Positions 15,341-15,425 of a stretch of DNA of 15,425 nt are shown here, piece by piece. A program made the translations under genes and the position numbers. Each line of letters starts with the position of its first letter. Position 1 is the first letter of the stretch. The DNA is taken from the NCBI GenBank assembly GCA_016718825.1, contig JADKCL010000058.1, forward strand, positions 1 through 15,425, read 5' to 3'. Below the pieces are notes generated by a model. The model was given only the letters and a program-made list of their open reading frames with translations. It searched no databases and was not told where the DNA came from. The stretch is from Bacteroidota bacterium (lineage in GTDB: Bacteria > Bacteroidota > Bacteroidia > J057 > JADKCL01).

Positions 15341-15425
15341 AACATATCAACGTTAATCCACAAAGAAAAAGAAGCAAAAAGAAAGATTACTACAACAACA
15401 TGGTTATTCTTTTCTTTGCAAACCT

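Larger units (their letters stand above)
14100..15345 (-). mobile_element. IS110-family insertion sequence (ends approximate)
   Basis: The element comprises the DEDD transposase gene and a structured non-coding end of about 180-260 bp upstream of it. That layout, with the long non-coding end before the gene, is the IS110 subgroup rather than the IS1111 subgroup. No terminal inverted repeats or target duplications are expected, so I place the ends only approximately: one between the transposase C-terminus and the 19-bp array, the other after the large hairpin ending at 15329. Confidence 0.6.

Overview
The window looks like a chromosomal segment of a free-living or environmental member of the Bacteroidota. 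The evidence is a type IX secretion (Por) C-terminal sorting domain on a SprB-type surface protein, a carboxypeptidase-regulatory-domain/plug/beta-barrel outer-membrane receptor of the Bacteroidota kind, a promoter matching the Bacteroidota TTTG-N19-TAnnTTTG pattern, and general lack of Shine-Dalgarno sites. No species can be named from the sequence alone.

Left part (1-3411), accessory region. The window opens inside a gene whose end resembles the C-terminal effector modules of proteins associated with extracellular contractile injection systems (eCIS) or polymorphic toxins. It is followed six bases later by a SUKH (SMI1/KNR4)-like putative immunity gene. About 520 bp of repeat-bearing non-coding DNA comes next, then a contractile sheath gene of the eCIS/phage-tail type. 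The sheath keeps its N-terminal arm and its whole C-terminal half but appears to lack an internal block. No tube, baseplate, spike or ATPase gene follows it. Instead a convergent Imm22-like immunity gene ends 8 bp away. I read this as a remnant or edge of an eCIS/toxin-immunity island.

Middle (3482-10827), all on the minus strand. From left to right: tryptophanase (tnaA); an outer-membrane beta-barrel receptor gene broken by one frameshift and one in-frame amber codon; a sensor histidine kinase; its OmpR-type response regulator, with the kinase start overlapping the regulator stop by 8 nt; a terminator; and a three-histidine-box fatty acid desaturase with a clear promoter. Transcription order is regulator, kinase, receptor, so the receptor is probably the last gene of the two-component operon.

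Right part (10828-15425). A 0.7 kb non-coding stretch carries a 19-bp tandem repeat array, a second degenerate repeat and a strong terminator. It is followed by a roughly 765-codon type IX-secreted glycine-rich/SprB-repeat adhesin gene, readable only if five single-base indels are repaired. A second array of the same 19-bp repeat lies on the other side of the adhesin. Last comes an IS110-family element with its DEDD transposase, also indel-damaged, and a structured non-coding end upstream of the transposase that is a good candidate for its bridge RNA.

A theme across the right two thirds is many single-base indels, mostly in short homopolymers, inside genes that are otherwise well conserved. 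Either the sequence carries residual long-read errors or several surface and mobile genes decayed very recently. Raw reads would decide.
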